Assembly (NCBI GenBank): GCA_937138495.1
Contig: CAKZPE010000063.1
Span: 1 to 58,475 of the forward strand
Reading direction: 5' to 3'
Source of the DNA: an uncultured Oceanospirillaceae bacterium
Lineage (GTDB): Bacteria; Pseudomonadota; Gammaproteobacteria; Pseudomonadales; Balneatricaceae
DNA: 58,475 nucleotides
A program made the translations under genes and the position numbers. Positions 9,523-17,773 of this stretch are shown piece after piece. How positions within the stretch are numbered: the first letter of the stretch is position 1; each line of letters begins with the position of its first letter. The notes beneath the pieces are model-generated. The model was given only the letters and a program-made list of their open reading frames with translations. It made no database searches and had not been told where the DNA came from.

Positions 9523-10152
9523 TCATTGCTCGGCGCCGACCGAGACGGTCAGGCCAAAACTGTTACTCGTTGCGTTTCCGGAACCCGCTAACTGATTGAT
9601 CTGCACCACACCACTTGCGCCTTCAAATGCTGAACCACTGATGGAGGCTTCCCGATGTTGTTGTATCTGCTCCCGGCTCGACTGACCGCCGGGTTGACCG
9701 GTGACCGTGAGACTGAGCTCACTTTCGGTCACCGCAACCCCGCCAATGGCGAACCCGATTGCGATATCATTAACCTGTGCGTTTGCTACGCCACTGGCAT
9801 GGTTGACGGAGATCATTCCAGAGGCATTTGAAAATGCATTCCCCTGGATCAGACTCACCGCAGAATCCGGTGCGTCACCCGGCATTTGAACCCGCTGCGC
9901 TGCATGTACTGAAGCGCTGGCAACCCCCTGACCGACACTGACCGCCAGTGCTCTGGCATTCAGCTGGGCATTAGAATCACCGGCAGTAATGTTGACGCCA
10001 ATAACGCCGGTACTGCCTTGCAGGGTCATATCCTGAATAACTGCCTGGGTGGAATATTGCTGCACTTGAGGTACCGGATCAGCGACAACCTGCATCGCTG
10101 TACAACCCATTAATCCCAATAGCAGACTTATCTGAATCTTTAAGGGTGTCAT
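9523..10152 (-). CDS. fapB: FapB-like minor amyloid subunit (nucleator)
   Basis: This 209-residue protein has a signal peptide (to about VVADP) and three diverged repeats of the same kind as FapC: STGVIGVNITAGDSNAQLN (residues 47-65), ASGMISVNHASGVANAQVN (near 110) and ASGVVQINQLAGSGNATSN (near 178). The repeats are shorter and more diverged than in FapC, as in Pseudomonas FapB, which is thought to nucleate the fibre. Its ATG lies 2 bases after the fapA stop codon, and its ribosome-binding site sits inside the fapA 3' end, suggesting translational coupling. Confidence 0.87.
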   Translation of the reverse strand: MTPLKIQISLLLGLMGCTAMQVVADPVPQVQQYSTQAVIQDMTLQGSTGVIGVNITAGDSNAQLNARALAVSVGQGVASASVHAAQRVQMPGDAPDSAVSLIQGNAFSNASGMISVNHASGVANAQVNDIAIGFAIGGVAVTESELSLTVTGQPGGQSSREQIQQHREASISGSAFEGASGVVQINQLAGSGNATSNSFGLTVSVGAEQ

Positions 10153-10154
10153 GA

Positions 10155-10499
10155 TCAGCGACCCCCCAGATTTACTTTAATTGTCATTACCTGGTTGCCC
10201 TGATGCACCGAGCGGTTTCCTCGTCCCTTGTCGGATGAATCTTCATCCCAAAGGATGATCTCATGCCGCTGTGCTGCAACAACCAATGCTTCACTTCCCT
10301 GTCCCCGCATACCTGCGAGATGCTCATCGGATAACTGAAAGCTTGCAGTTACATCCAGCCCGGTCAGACCGGTCAGAGCTACATCGGCGTCCAGTGCCGC
10401 AGGCTGAGCAACAACACTGTTATGCCAACCGGCAGCCAGCAGCGAAAATACAGCTGCAGCCTTAGCAAGCGATTTAGTGTTGATATTGAAACTGCTCAT
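10155..10499 (-). CDS. fapA: FapA-like periplasmic amyloid chaperone
   Basis: This 114-residue protein has a signal peptide (to about VVAQP). The short mature domain contains SDEHLAGMRGQGSEALVV and a C-terminal region ending MTIKVNLGGR. Sequence similarity to characterised FapA is weak by eye, and it is shorter than Pseudomonas FapA (about 150). It is the first gene of the operon, immediately before fapB, with a signal peptide and no amyloid repeat, which is the FapA position. FapA is reported to shield subunits from aggregating in the periplasm. The site AGGTAAG precedes its ATG, and a sigma54 element lies 40 bases upstream. Confidence 0.75.
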   Translation of the reverse strand: MSSFNINTKSLAKAAAVFSLLAAGWHNSVVAQPAALDADVALTGLTGLDVTASFQLSDEHLAGMRGQGSEALVVAAQRHEIILWDEDSSDKGRGNRSVHQGNQVMTIKVNLGGR

Positions 10500-10538
10500 T
10501 TTTCTTACCTGCCAATCAAGTTATCTCGATACAGGTAT

Positions 10539-10554
10539 TGCGAAAACGGGGCCA
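10539..10554 (-). promoter_or_regulatory. Predicted sigma54 promoter of the fap operon
   Basis: Read on the minus strand the element is TGGCCCCGTTTTCGCA. It has GG and GC dinucleotides exactly 10 bases apart, as the -24/-12 consensus (TGGCACG-N4-TTGC) requires. It lies about 40 bases upstream of the fapA ATG. A sigma54 activator gene lies directly upstream, which strongly supports the call. Confidence 0.8.
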
Positions 10555-10638
10555 GTTTTTATAACTGACTGTATTTAAAAGGAATAAAAAACGCGGGAAG
10601 GCATTCAGGCTCTGAAAAGCCATCAAAAAGGTCGGTAA

Positions 10639-10658
10639 GTGTTTCATTTACCTAACAC
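10639..10658. promoter_or_regulatory. Dyad site 3, candidate activator-binding site (GTGTT-N10-AACAC)
   Basis: The outer arms GTGTT and AACAC are separated by 10 bases, the same layout as site 2. It lies about 100 bases upstream of the predicted -12/-24 element, a normal distance for an enhancer-type site. Confidence 0.5.
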
Positions 10659-10717
10659 TCAACTTGTGTATAAACACTGAAGCTCATATAAAACAGTCAG
10701 TTACGAACAGTTAACGA

Positions 10718-10739
10718 GCTGTAACCAAAGTGTTACAGC
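10718..10739. promoter_or_regulatory. Dyad site 1, candidate activator-binding site (8-bp perfect arms)
   Basis: GCTGTAAC-CAAAGT-GTTACAGC is a perfect 8-bp dyad with a 6-base spacer. It shares the 11-mer AAAGTGTTACA with site 2, offset by 41 bases, close to four helical turns, so both copies face the same side of the helix. Confidence 0.6.
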
Positions 10740-10770
10740 GATGATATACGCCATGCCTGCTGTTCCAAAA

Positions 10771-10790
10771 GTGTTACATATCTGCAACAC
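10771..10790. promoter_or_regulatory. Dyad site 2, candidate activator-binding site (near-palindrome)
   Basis: This 20-base near-palindrome has outer arms GTGTT and AACAC and further inner matches. Its left half extends to AAAGTGTTACA, identical to site 1. Confidence 0.6.
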
Positions 10791-10822
10791 CCCTATATAA
10801 ACAAGCACATTAACTGCTTGAT

Positions 10823-10854
10823 AAAAAAGAAAAAGCCCGCATTAAGCGGGCTTT
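10823..10854 (-). terminator. Terminator of the fap regulator gene
   Basis: The stem AAAGCCCGC / GCGGGCTTT has a 5-base loop. On the minus strand it is followed by a T-rich tract. It separates the regulator transcript from the fap operon, so fap needs its own promoter. Confidence 0.85.
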
Positions 10855-10880
10855 AGTATCAGATGTATCAGCTGATATTG

Positions 10881-12263
10881 TCAGCTGACCATGCTGCTGT
10901 CATCGAAACCAATTTCATACTTGGCCAACAAGCGGTACAACGTCACCCGGGACACGCCCAGAGTTTTCGCCGCCTTACTCATGTTATACCGGCAGTGCTG
11001 CAACGCATTCTCAATGGCATGCCGTTCTGCAGCATTCCTGGCATCCGCCAGAGACATAACATCCCTGGCTACAAAGCCGTCCACCAGCCCTAAGTCCATT
11101 GGGCACACCAGCCGGCCTTCACACATCACCACCGCCCGCCTGATCCGGTTTATCATCTCCCGGACATTTCCCGGCCACTCGTAAGCGGTCATTGCCTGAA
11201 GTGCCTGCTTCGAGAAACCTTTGATCTTGCCATGACCTTCACCGCGAAAATGCTGAAAGAAGAACTTGGCCAGCAACTCAATATCATCATCCCGGTCCCG
11301 TAACGCCGGCGGCCGGAGTTGCAGAACATTCAGCCGATAGAGTAAATCCTCACGAAATTTCTGAGCCTGAACCGCTTCATCCAGATCCACATGGGTCGCG
11401 GCTAACACCCGGACATCCACCTTGATATCCTTCGTTGAACCGACCCGCTGAATCACCTGCTCCTGTAAAAAGCGCAACAGATTAACCTGTAATGGCATCG
11501 CCAGATCACCAATCTCATCCAGAAACAGGGTCCCGCCATCGGCCGCTTCGATCCGGCCAATCTGCCGTTGAACAGCCCCCGTAAACGCCCCTTTTTCGTG
11601 GCCAAACAACTCTGACTGGATCAGATGCTCAGGTAACGCCCCACAGTTCACCGTGATAAATGGCTTTCCTGAGCGGCTGGACCGTTCATGCACTGCCCGG
11701 GCGATCAGCTCTTTACCGGTCCCGCTTTCACCACGGATCAGCACCGGTGCATCCACCGCCGCTACTTTGCGGATCCCGCTAAACAGTTTCAGCATCGACG
11801 GACTGGTGCCCACCATATGATAATCATCGTAATGCCCTTCCGTCAGCTGCTTGGACAGGCTTGCCATTCCATAAGCGTGTCCCAGTGTAGTGACCAGACT
11901 GGTCACCCCGCCATCATCCAATGGCAGGGTATAGTAATCGTAACAAGCATGATGAATCAGTTGGCACAGGTCACTTTCATCCAGACAACAGTGCCGGGTC
12001 AGTAACAGCCATTCTGTATTTTTATTACGTGCAAACAGATCATCCGCGGCCAGTAAATCTGCCGTTTCAACCTGTTCAAGATGAACAATACCAACCCTGT
12101 AGCTCTTAGGCCTGGCCTGTTGATGTGCCTGTTGAAATGTATCTACGCGGTCAACCCGCCACCCGTGTTCAGCAATTATTTCACTTAACTGTGTTGATCG
12201 GGTGCCGGTCGTATCGACATAAAGCAACGGCCGCTCCTGATCAGAAACCAGTGAAGTATCCAT
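10881..12263 (-). CDS. Sigma54-dependent activator, VpsR/FleQ-like, predicted fap regulator
   Basis: This 460-residue protein starts with a degenerate receiver-like domain (residues 1-130) lacking an obvious phospho-acceptor Asp motif. A complete AAA+ domain follows: Walker A GESGTGKE (178-185), sigma54-contact loop GAFTGA (225-230) and Walker B GGTLFLDE (243-250). It ends in a Fis-type helix-turn-helix ([25 protein letters not shown]). A non-phosphorylatable receiver is shared with VpsR and FleQ, which respond to cyclic-di-GMP; whether this protein binds it is inference. The intact GAFTGA means it can engage sigma54. It is immediately upstream of fapA on the same strand but ends in its own terminator. 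Confidence 0.85.
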   Translation of the reverse strand: MDTSLVSDQERPLLYVDTTGTRSTQLSEIIAEHGWRVDRVDTFQQAHQQARPKSYRVGIVHLEQVETADLLAADDLFARNKNTEWLLLTRHCCLDESDLCQLIHHACYDYYTLPLDDGGVTSLVTTLGHAYGMASLSKQLTEGHYDDYHMVGTSPSMLKLFSGIRKVAAVDAPVLIRGESGTGKELIARAVHERSSRSGKPFITVNCGALPEHLIQSELFGHEKGAFTGAVQRQIGRIEAADGGTLFLDEIGDLAMPLQVNLLRFLQEQVIQRVGSTKDIKVDVRVLAATHVDLDEAVQAQKFREDLLYRLNVLQLRPPALRDRDDDIELLAKFFFQHFRGEGHGKIKGFSKQALQAMTAYEWPGNVREMINRIRRAVVMCEGRLVCPMDLGLVDGFVARDVMSLADARNAAERHAIENALQHCRYNMSKAAKTLGVSRVTLYRLLAKYEIGFDDSSMVS

Positions 12264-12316
12264 AGAAATCCCCCGTTAAAGCTCCCTGCCCGTCGTCCCT
12301 GATTATTATTATTTGA

Positions 12317-12328
12317 GTAACACTTTTT
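12317..12328 (-). promoter_or_regulatory. Copy of the fap dyad half-site upstream of the regulator gene
   Basis: On the minus strand this reads AAAAAGTGTTAC, matching the half-site AAAGTGTTAC shared by fap sites 1 and 2. It sits 54-65 bases upstream of the regulator ATG, consistent with autoregulation. It is a single half-site, so the evidence is modest. Confidence 0.4.
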
Positions 12329-12416
12329 CTGTGTAGCAAGAATGAGGATAGTTAAAAAAACTCAACTCTATTGGAAATTTTTTTTGGCAAATCACTTAAA
12401 GATGATTATTTTTCAC

Positions 12417-12443
12417 ACAAAAAAGGCCGCATTATGCGGCCTT
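12417..12443 (-). terminator. Terminator after dctM
   Basis: The stem AAGGCCGC / GCGGCCTT has a 5-base loop and on the minus strand is followed by a T-run. It lies 20 bases past the dctM stop. Confidence 0.85.
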
Positions 12444-12462
12444 AAACGAAGGTTTGTTTGGC

Positions 12463-13860
12463 TTAATAGCCCCGTAGCTCGTCGATATACTCCGGCAGGA
12501 ACAGGGATATCTGCGGAATATAGGTAATCAGAACTAAGAAGAATAAAAGTAAACATAACCACGGCAGACATGCCTTGATCACCCAGACCATATTCTTGCC
12601 GGTTATCCCCGCGGTGACGAACAGGTTCAGACCCACCGGCGGTGTCAGCATACCGATCTCCATGTTCACCACCATGATGATCCCCAGATGAATCGGATCG
12701 ATGCCTAACTGGGTCGCAATCGGGAACAGAATAGGTGCCATAATCAGAATAATCGCCGACGGCTCCATAAAGTTACCGGCAATCAGCAGCAGAATATTCA
12801 CCACAATCAGGAAGCCCCAGGCAGGCAGACCCCAGGTAATAATGGTTTCAGCAATCGCATGCGGAATACGTTCGGTCGTCAGTACATGGGCAAACAGCAT
12901 GGCATTGGCGATGATGAACAGCAGCATCAGGGAAACCTTGGTAGCATCCATGATGACCTTGCGCACTTCCGGATGACGTACCGACTGAGGCATCGCCCAC
13001 AGCATCTGCAGACAGTTACGGCCAATCGCCCGTACCAGTGCTTCCCCTTCATTCCGCCAGGCAATGCCCTTCATCGGACCGATATCCCGGTATCCCATGA
13101 CGGACACCAGATACGCGTACACCGCAGCCACAGCAGCCGCTTCCGTCGGGCTGGCAACACCGCCATAAATAGAGCCCAGTACAATGAAGATCAGCATCAG
13201 GCCGCCAAGCGCAATCAAAAACGACTTGGCCAGAGCCCCGAAGCCGGGAAACTTCTCAGCCGGCAACTTCATGATGCGCGCCGCAATATAAATCGCCAGC
13301 ATCAGAATGCCGCCCATCATCAGACCGGGAATAAAGCCCGCCATAAACATCCGCGACGCGGACACCTCTGTCGCAGCCGCATATACCAGCATGACAATAG
13401 ATGGCGGAATCAGAATCCCCAGGGTACCGGCATTTGCGATGACCCCGGCAGCGAATGATTCCGGGTATCCGGAACGCACCATACCGGCGATAACGATGGT
13501 ACCGATCGCCGCAACCGTGGCCGGTGAAGACCCGGATACCGCCGCGAACAGCATACACGCCATTACCGACGCCATCGCCAGACCACCACGGATATGGCCC
13601 ACACTGTCGATTGCGAAACTGATCAGACGTTTCGCCACGCCCCCGGTAGACAAAAACGCCGAAGACAGAATAAAAAACGGAATCGCCAGCAGCGTGTAAT
13701 GCTCAGACGTTGCTTCAAAGAACTTCAGTGCAACCGACGCCAGCGAGTCATTTGAAAAAAGCAGAATGGTCGCCACACTGGATAAACCCAGTGCAATCGC
13801 GATCGGCATGCCAATGAAAATACAGCCAAATAATAAGATAAACAGTACGGCAGTAGTCAT
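12463..13860 (-). CDS. dctM: TRAP transporter large permease DctM
   Basis: This 465-residue, highly hydrophobic protein has about 12 or more membrane segments and matches the DctM family: the start LFGCIFIGMPIAIALGLSS, AVSGSSPATVAAIG (near residue 110), and MEPSAIILIMAPILFPIA (near residue 365). It is the ion-coupled channel subunit of a tripartite ATP-independent transporter in the inner membrane. It overlaps dctQ by 4 bases (ATGA), so the two are translationally coupled. The DctB/DctD system in the same locus indicates C4-dicarboxylates as substrate. It is somewhat longer than the typical 425-430 because of a hydrophilic insert around residues 260-300 (RNEGEALVRAIGRN onward). Confidence 0.93.
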   Translation of the reverse strand: MTTAVLFILLFGCIFIGMPIAIALGLSSVATILLFSNDSLASVALKFFEATSEHYTLLAIPFFILSSAFLSTGGVAKRLISFAIDSVGHIRGGLAMASVMACMLFAAVSGSSPATVAAIGTIVIAGMVRSGYPESFAAGVIANAGTLGILIPPSIVMLVYAAATEVSASRMFMAGFIPGLMMGGILMLAIYIAARIMKLPAEKFPGFGALAKSFLIALGGLMLIFIVLGSIYGGVASPTEAAAVAAVYAYLVSVMGYRDIGPMKGIAWRNEGEALVRAIGRNCLQMLWAMPQSVRHPEVRKVIMDATKVSLMLLFIIANAMLFAHVLTTERIPHAIAETIITWGLPAWGFLIVVNILLLIAGNFMEPSAIILIMAPILFPIATQLGIDPIHLGIIMVVNMEIGMLTPPVGLNLFVTAGITGKNMVWVIKACLPWLCLLLFFLVLITYIPQISLFLPEYIDELRGY

Positions 13861-14453
13861 GAGCGGTCCCCCTTATGCTGGTCCTGTTGCGGGTCCTGTC
13901 CCTCTGACACATTCAGACGCTGTTCGGCCTGTAATTCTTTGGCAATTTCCATACTTTCTTCAGCTTCATCAGTGAAATGGAAGCCACTGATCTCACCTTT
14001 AATAATCTTCAGGCCCAGCTGTAACAGACGGATGATCAGCATGACAAAACCGATCACCAGAATGCTCATGACCGTCCACTTCGGAATCGGTAAATCTTCC
14101 AGCTCAATACCGATCATTTTCATCTTGCTGAGGTAGATCCATGAACCGTATAACAACAGGCCCGCATACGTCAGACATAACCCCAGGGCAACGATTGTCA
14201 GCGCCCGGTGAATCTTGTTTGGCAACAGTTTGACGAATACATCCACACCGATATGAACACCGGCTTTAATGCCGTAAGACGCTCCATACAGAACGAACCA
14301 GGCAGCAATCAACAGAGTAACTTCCTGCGCCCAGTGAATACCGGCATTGAAGCCAAAGCGCATCACCACTTCGGCAAATACCAACAGGGTCATGCTGACC
14401 AACAACAGAGACAGAAATATTTCTTCCAGCTCTGTAACAACTTTACGAACCAT
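13857..14453 (-). CDS. dctQ: TRAP transporter small permease DctQ
   Basis: This 198-residue protein has four membrane segments (near 12-33, 45-62, 83-105 and 125-150) and the family signature FGFNAGIHWAQEVTLLIAAWFVLYGASYGIK-like region, kept here in short form. It is the small membrane subunit that pairs with DctM. The hydrophilic C-terminal tail of about 40 residues (ending DQHKGDRS) is longer than usual. It overlaps dctM by 4 bases and lies 236 bases after dctP, with a stem-loop between. Confidence 0.92.
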   Translation of the reverse strand: MVRKVVTELEEIFLSLLLVSMTLLVFAEVVMRFGFNAGIHWAQEVTLLIAAWFVLYGASYGIKAGVHIGVDVFVKLLPNKIHRALTIVALGLCLTYAGLLLYGSWIYLSKMKMIGIELEDLPIPKWTVMSILVIGFVMLIIRLLQLGLKIIKGEISGFHFTDEAEESMEIAKELQAEQRLNVSEGQDPQQDQHKGDRS

Positions 14454-14562
14454 ATGGCCCCCTGTACGGGTGATTCCCGCTATTCTTATGATATTTCCGG
14501 CATCACAAAGGCAGTAAGCGGTTACTTACTGGCTATTTTTACGTCACCGGAAAAGCAAATAC

Positions 14563-14616
14563 TTTGCAGATATCCGTCGAACCGGTCCGGCATTTGCCGG
14601 CAGATCCATCTGCAAA
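14563..14616 (-). other. Nested stem-loop between dctP and dctQ
   Basis: Outer arms TTTGCAGAT / ATCTGCAAA enclose an inner hairpin with 6-bp perfect arms (CCGGCA-TT-TGCCGG). There is no T-run. Such hairpins after a binding-protein gene commonly protect its mRNA, raising DctP above the permease; that role is inferred. Confidence 0.55.
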
Positions 14617-14689
14617 ATATCCGCTATCTGAAAGGTTGCCCCGACCGGCCCTATACACCGGCCAGAGCAATGAACAACAACTCAGATGC

Positions 14690-15673
14690 TTAGTTGTTAG
14701 ACTGTTCAGCCGCGTCAATCAGATCCGCACCGATTTCATCAGCAAACTGATTCCATACAGGCTTCATCGCGCTGACCCACTGAGCACGTTCAGCATCAGA
14801 AATTTCCAGTACTTCAGAACGCTTGGAATCAATGATCGCCTGCTTATCGCTCCGGGCTTTTTCAGCGGCTACCTGGTTACCGAACGCAATGGCTTCATCC
14901 AGGGCTTTTTTCACTTCAACGCGGATATCATCATCCAGACCGCTCCAGAACTCAGCAGAGCTCACAACCATGTAATCCAGCACACCGTGGTTAGACTCAG
15001 TGATATAAGGCTGTACTTCAAAGAACTTCTTGGAGTAGATGTTAGACCAGGTGTTTTCCTGACCATCAATGGCTTTGGTTTGCAGCAGGGTAAATACTTC
15101 AGAGAACGGCTTCTTCAGCGGCACGGCTTCAACGGCTTCAAACTGAGCTTGCAGCACGTCAGACGTCATGATGCGGAATTTCTTACCGGACGCGTCCGCC
15201 GGGACACGCAGTGGATCACTCGCAGACAGCTGCTTCAGACCGTTATGCAGGTAACCCAGGCCCACCAGGCCTTTAGACTCAACAGAAGACAGAATCTTCT
15301 GGCCAGCTTCGCTTTGCTGGAAGCGCTCTACAGCGTCCATATCTTTAAACAGGAAAGGCAGGTCAAACAGCTGCAGCTGTTTAGTATATTTCTGGAACTT
15401 AGACAGAGACGGTGCCGCCATCTGTACATCACCCAGCAGCATCGCTTCCAGTACCTTGTTATCGCCAAATAACTGCGAGCTTGGGAAGACCTTTACTTCC
15501 ACCTTACCCGGCAGACGTTCAGCAACCAGCTCAGCAAACTTATTCGCCATCTGACCTTTAGGGGTATTTTCTGCCACGACGTGGGAAAACTTAATTTCAA
15601 TTGGCGCGGCCATTGCGGCACTCGCACCAAACATTAAAGCCATTGAAGTAACAGCTGCAGTTAATAAACGCAT
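14690..15673 (-). CDS. dctP: TRAP C4-dicarboxylate-binding periplasmic protein DctP
   Basis: This 327-residue precursor has a signal peptide (cleaved near AAMAAPI). It shows the DctP fold: IKFSHVVAENTPKGQMANKFAELV at the start, LFGDNKVLEAMLLGDVQMAAPS, and FRIMTSDVLQAQFEAV with the arginine that binds substrate carboxylate. The segment QTKAIDGQENTWSNIYSKKF is characteristic of DctP-type binding proteins. It captures succinate, fumarate or malate in the periplasm and delivers them to DctQM. A consensus sigma54 promoter and two upstream dyads precede it. Confidence 0.94.
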   Translation of the reverse strand: MRLLTAAVTSMALMFGASAAMAAPIEIKFSHVVAENTPKGQMANKFAELVAERLPGKVEVKVFPSSQLFGDNKVLEAMLLGDVQMAAPSLSKFQKYTKQLQLFDLPFLFKDMDAVERFQQSEAGQKILSSVESKGLVGLGYLHNGLKQLSASDPLRVPADASGKKFRIMTSDVLQAQFEAVEAVPLKKPFSEVFTLLQTKAIDGQENTWSNIYSKKFFEVQPYITESNHGVLDYMVVSSAEFWSGLDDDIRVEVKKALDEAIAFGNQVAAEKARSDKQAIIDSKRSEVLEISDAERAQWVSAMKPVWNQFADEIGADLIDAAEQSNN

Positions 15674-15762
15674 AACGCTCTCCTGTTGTAATTATTCGCG
15701 TTGTCATTGAGCTCAGATAGCCCAAGGATTACATTTCTCGGGATTGAGATGCGTATATATGT

Positions 15763-15778
15763 TGCAGAGGCCGTGCCA
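15763..15778 (-). promoter_or_regulatory. Predicted sigma54 promoter of dctPQM
   Basis: On the minus strand this reads TGGCACGGCCTCTGCA. The -24 half is a perfect TGGCACG, and GG to GC spacing is exactly 10 bases. It lies 90 bases upstream of the dctP ATG. DctD-type activators of dicarboxylate uptake genes act on sigma54, and dctBD lie in this locus. Confidence 0.9.
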
Positions 15779-15877
15779 GAACGATAAAAATGTTAAAAAA
15801 TTAAAATTAAGTCCTTATTATTCAATAGATTACAAGAGCATTAGAAAAACTAACCGCCTCAACAGCCAACTGTATTT

Positions 15878-15895
15878 TGGGTGGAATCCCACCCA
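15878..15895. promoter_or_regulatory. Candidate DctD-binding dyad (upstream activating site 1)
   Basis: TGGGTGG-AATC-CCACCCA is a perfect 7-bp dyad with a 4-base spacer, 100 bases upstream of the dctP -24/-12 element. Confidence 0.65.
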
Positions 15896-15911
15896 TTCAT
15901 AAGGTATCAGC

Positions 15912-15929
15912 CCGGGGGAAACCTACCCA
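15912..15929. promoter_or_regulatory. Candidate DctD-binding dyad (upstream activating site 2)
   Basis: This 18-base stretch matches site 1 at 13 of 18 positions and keeps the right half CTACCCA. The two sites are 34 bases apart start to start. A further lone half-site CTACCCA lies at 16030-16036, nearer the chemoreceptor gene. Confidence 0.5.
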
Positions 15930-16125
15930 TTTCTGTCACCGGCTGCCGGGTAAGGCCGCACATAAAGTGCCCCTTAAATCCGCTAAAATCTTGCGCTGGA
16001 TCAAGTGATATTTTGTCTCCTGTAAGCGACTACCCAAAGTAGTTACTCCCCGCCTAGAAACCCTTATAAAGGGGTGGTTATATGAATGCTGACTTAACAG
16101 TTATCTTCTTCTCAGGTCTGAAACC

Positions 16126-17721
16126 ATGACGATCCAAAGCAAAGTAAACCTCAGCCTCGCGGCTGTTTTTCTGCTGGTGCTACTTACCTCAATCACAACC
16201 ATCTACCAGAGTGAAACCTCACTGGCGCTGACGGTTGCTGAGCACAATACCCAGACCACTGCAGATAACTATTTCGACAGTATCAACATCATGATGCTCA
16301 GTGGCGCAATGGCCAACCGTAAAGCCCTGCAGGATAAGATCCTCAGCAATCCGGAATTAACGGAAGCCCGCATCATCCGTGGCGAACCGGTCAGTAAGGT
16401 TTTCGGTCCCGGCCTGCCGGACGCTGTTGTCATTGATGAGCTGGATCGCCGCGCCATGGCCGGCGAAGAAATCAGCGAAGAGCTGAATGATGATCAGGGT
16501 CACCGTCTGACGGTGGTTAAACCGATTGTCGCCAGCTCATCGTATAAAGGCACCAACTGTCTGACCTGCCACCAGGTTGAAGAAGGCACCATTCTTGGCG
16601 CCGTACGGGTGACTTACTCATTCGACAGCCTTGATGCGTCCATCATGAGCAACGTAACCCGGGTGGCATTGCTGGAACTGGGCATGTTCATTATCGCCCT
16701 GTTTGTGATTGGCACCCTGCTGCACCGTATCGTGGTTAAACCGTTGCGTCAGATGAGTAAAACCATCCATGATATCGAGCAGAACTCCGACCTTACCCGC
16801 CAGCTGGATATTCAGAATAACGATGAAATCGGCCAGACAGCCGCCTCATTCAACAGCATGTTGCAGGCATTCCGGGGCAATATTCAGCACGTAGTTACCT
16901 CAATTGATTTACTCAGCAACAGCAGCCAGCGCATTTCAGATATTACCGTGCAGGCCAGCAACTCCTCCCAGAACCAGATGCAGCTGGCCAGTGAAGTGTC
17001 TGACGCCATGTCGACGATGAGCGACGCGACCCAAAGCGTTTCCAGCAGTGCCGATGCCACGGTATCCGCCTCCAGTCAGGCACTGACCGAAAGTAACAAA
17101 GGGGTACAGGTTTCCGCCCAGACCCAGCAAATTATCGAGCAGTTGCAAGGCAAAATTCTGCAGGCAGCAGAAGTGATTCAGAAGTTGGAACAGGAAAGCC
17201 ACGAAGTAGATACAACCCTCAGCGTCATTCAGGGCATCGCCGAACAAACTAACCTGCTGGCACTGAACGCAGCAATTGAAGCGGCACGGGCCGGTGAACA
17301 GGGCCGGGGCTTTGCCGTCGTTGCCGATGAAGTACGCTCTCTGTCACAGCGTACCCAGACAGCTACGATTGAAATCAACACCATGATTGATTCGTTCAAG
17401 AACAATGCTCAACACGCGGTTAACGTAATGCAGGAAGCCAGCAACAGCACTGAGCAAAGTGTCGAACAGGTGCAGAGCACGGTCGCCTCCCTGACCAACA
17501 TCACCGCCGAAATGGAAGCCATTGCCAACACTAACCACGCCATCAGCGATGCCGTGCACCAGCACAGCGACGCCACCGTGCGGGTGGAAGAGAGCATTGC
17601 CACCATAAACCAGGGCACAGAAAGTGCGATCAGCCGGGTAGAACAGCTCAGTGAAGTCTCTCAGCAAATCACCAATCTGGCCGAAGAACTGGAACAGCGG
17701 GCACAACAGTTCAAAGTGTAA
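16126..17721 (+). CDS. Methyl-accepting chemotaxis protein with c-type haem motif in its sensor domain
   Basis: This 531-residue chemoreceptor has a transmembrane helix at residues 7-27 and a periplasmic domain up to about 175. A second helix (180-205) is followed by HAMP and the cytoplasmic signalling hairpin with the conserved tip [20 protein letters not shown]. The periplasmic domain ends with a CxxCH motif (CLTCH, residues 145-149), the covalent attachment site for a c-type haem. This places it with haem-binding chemoreceptors that sense redox state or gases rather than ordinary solute receptors. It lies divergent from dctP, so it may link energy taxis to dicarboxylate use; that link is inference. 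Confidence 0.92.
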   Translation: MTIQSKVNLSLAAVFLLVLLTSITTIYQSETSLALTVAEHNTQTTADNYFDSINIMMLSGAMANRKALQDKILSNPELTEARIIRGEPVSKVFGPGLPDAVVIDELDRRAMAGEEISEELNDDQGHRLTVVKPIVASSSYKGTNCLTCHQVEEGTILGAVRVTYSFDSLDASIMSNVTRVALLELGMFIIALFVIGTLLHRIVVKPLRQMSKTIHDIEQNSDLTRQLDIQNNDEIGQTAASFNSMLQAFRGNIQHVVTSIDLLSNSSQRISDITVQASNSSQNQMQLASEVSDAMSTMSDATQSVSSSADATVSASSQALTESNKGVQVSAQTQQIIEQLQGKILQAAEVIQKLEQESHEVDTTLSVIQGIAEQTNLLALNAAIEAARAGEQGRGFAVVADEVRSLSQRTQTATIEINTMIDSFKNNAQHAVNVMQEASNSTEQSVEQVQSTVASLTNITAEMEAIANTNHAISDAVHQHSDATVRVEESIATINQGTESAISRVEQLSEVSQQITNLAEELEQRAQQFKV

Positions 17722-17743
17722 GCCTGAATTTCAGGTACAAAAG

Positions 17744-17767
17744 AGGCTGCCAGTGGCAGCCTTTTTT
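17744..17767 (+). terminator. Terminator of the chemoreceptor gene
   Basis: The stem AGGCTGCC / GGCAGCCT with a 3-base loop is followed by a T-run. The duplicated dctD tail begins only 7 bases later. Confidence 0.9.
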
Positions 17768-17773
17768 ATGGCA

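Noticed and set aside
12342..12527. Short plus-strand frame between the fap regulator and dctM
   Set aside because: It crosses the dctM terminator and the end of dctM in antisense, with no ribosome-binding site.
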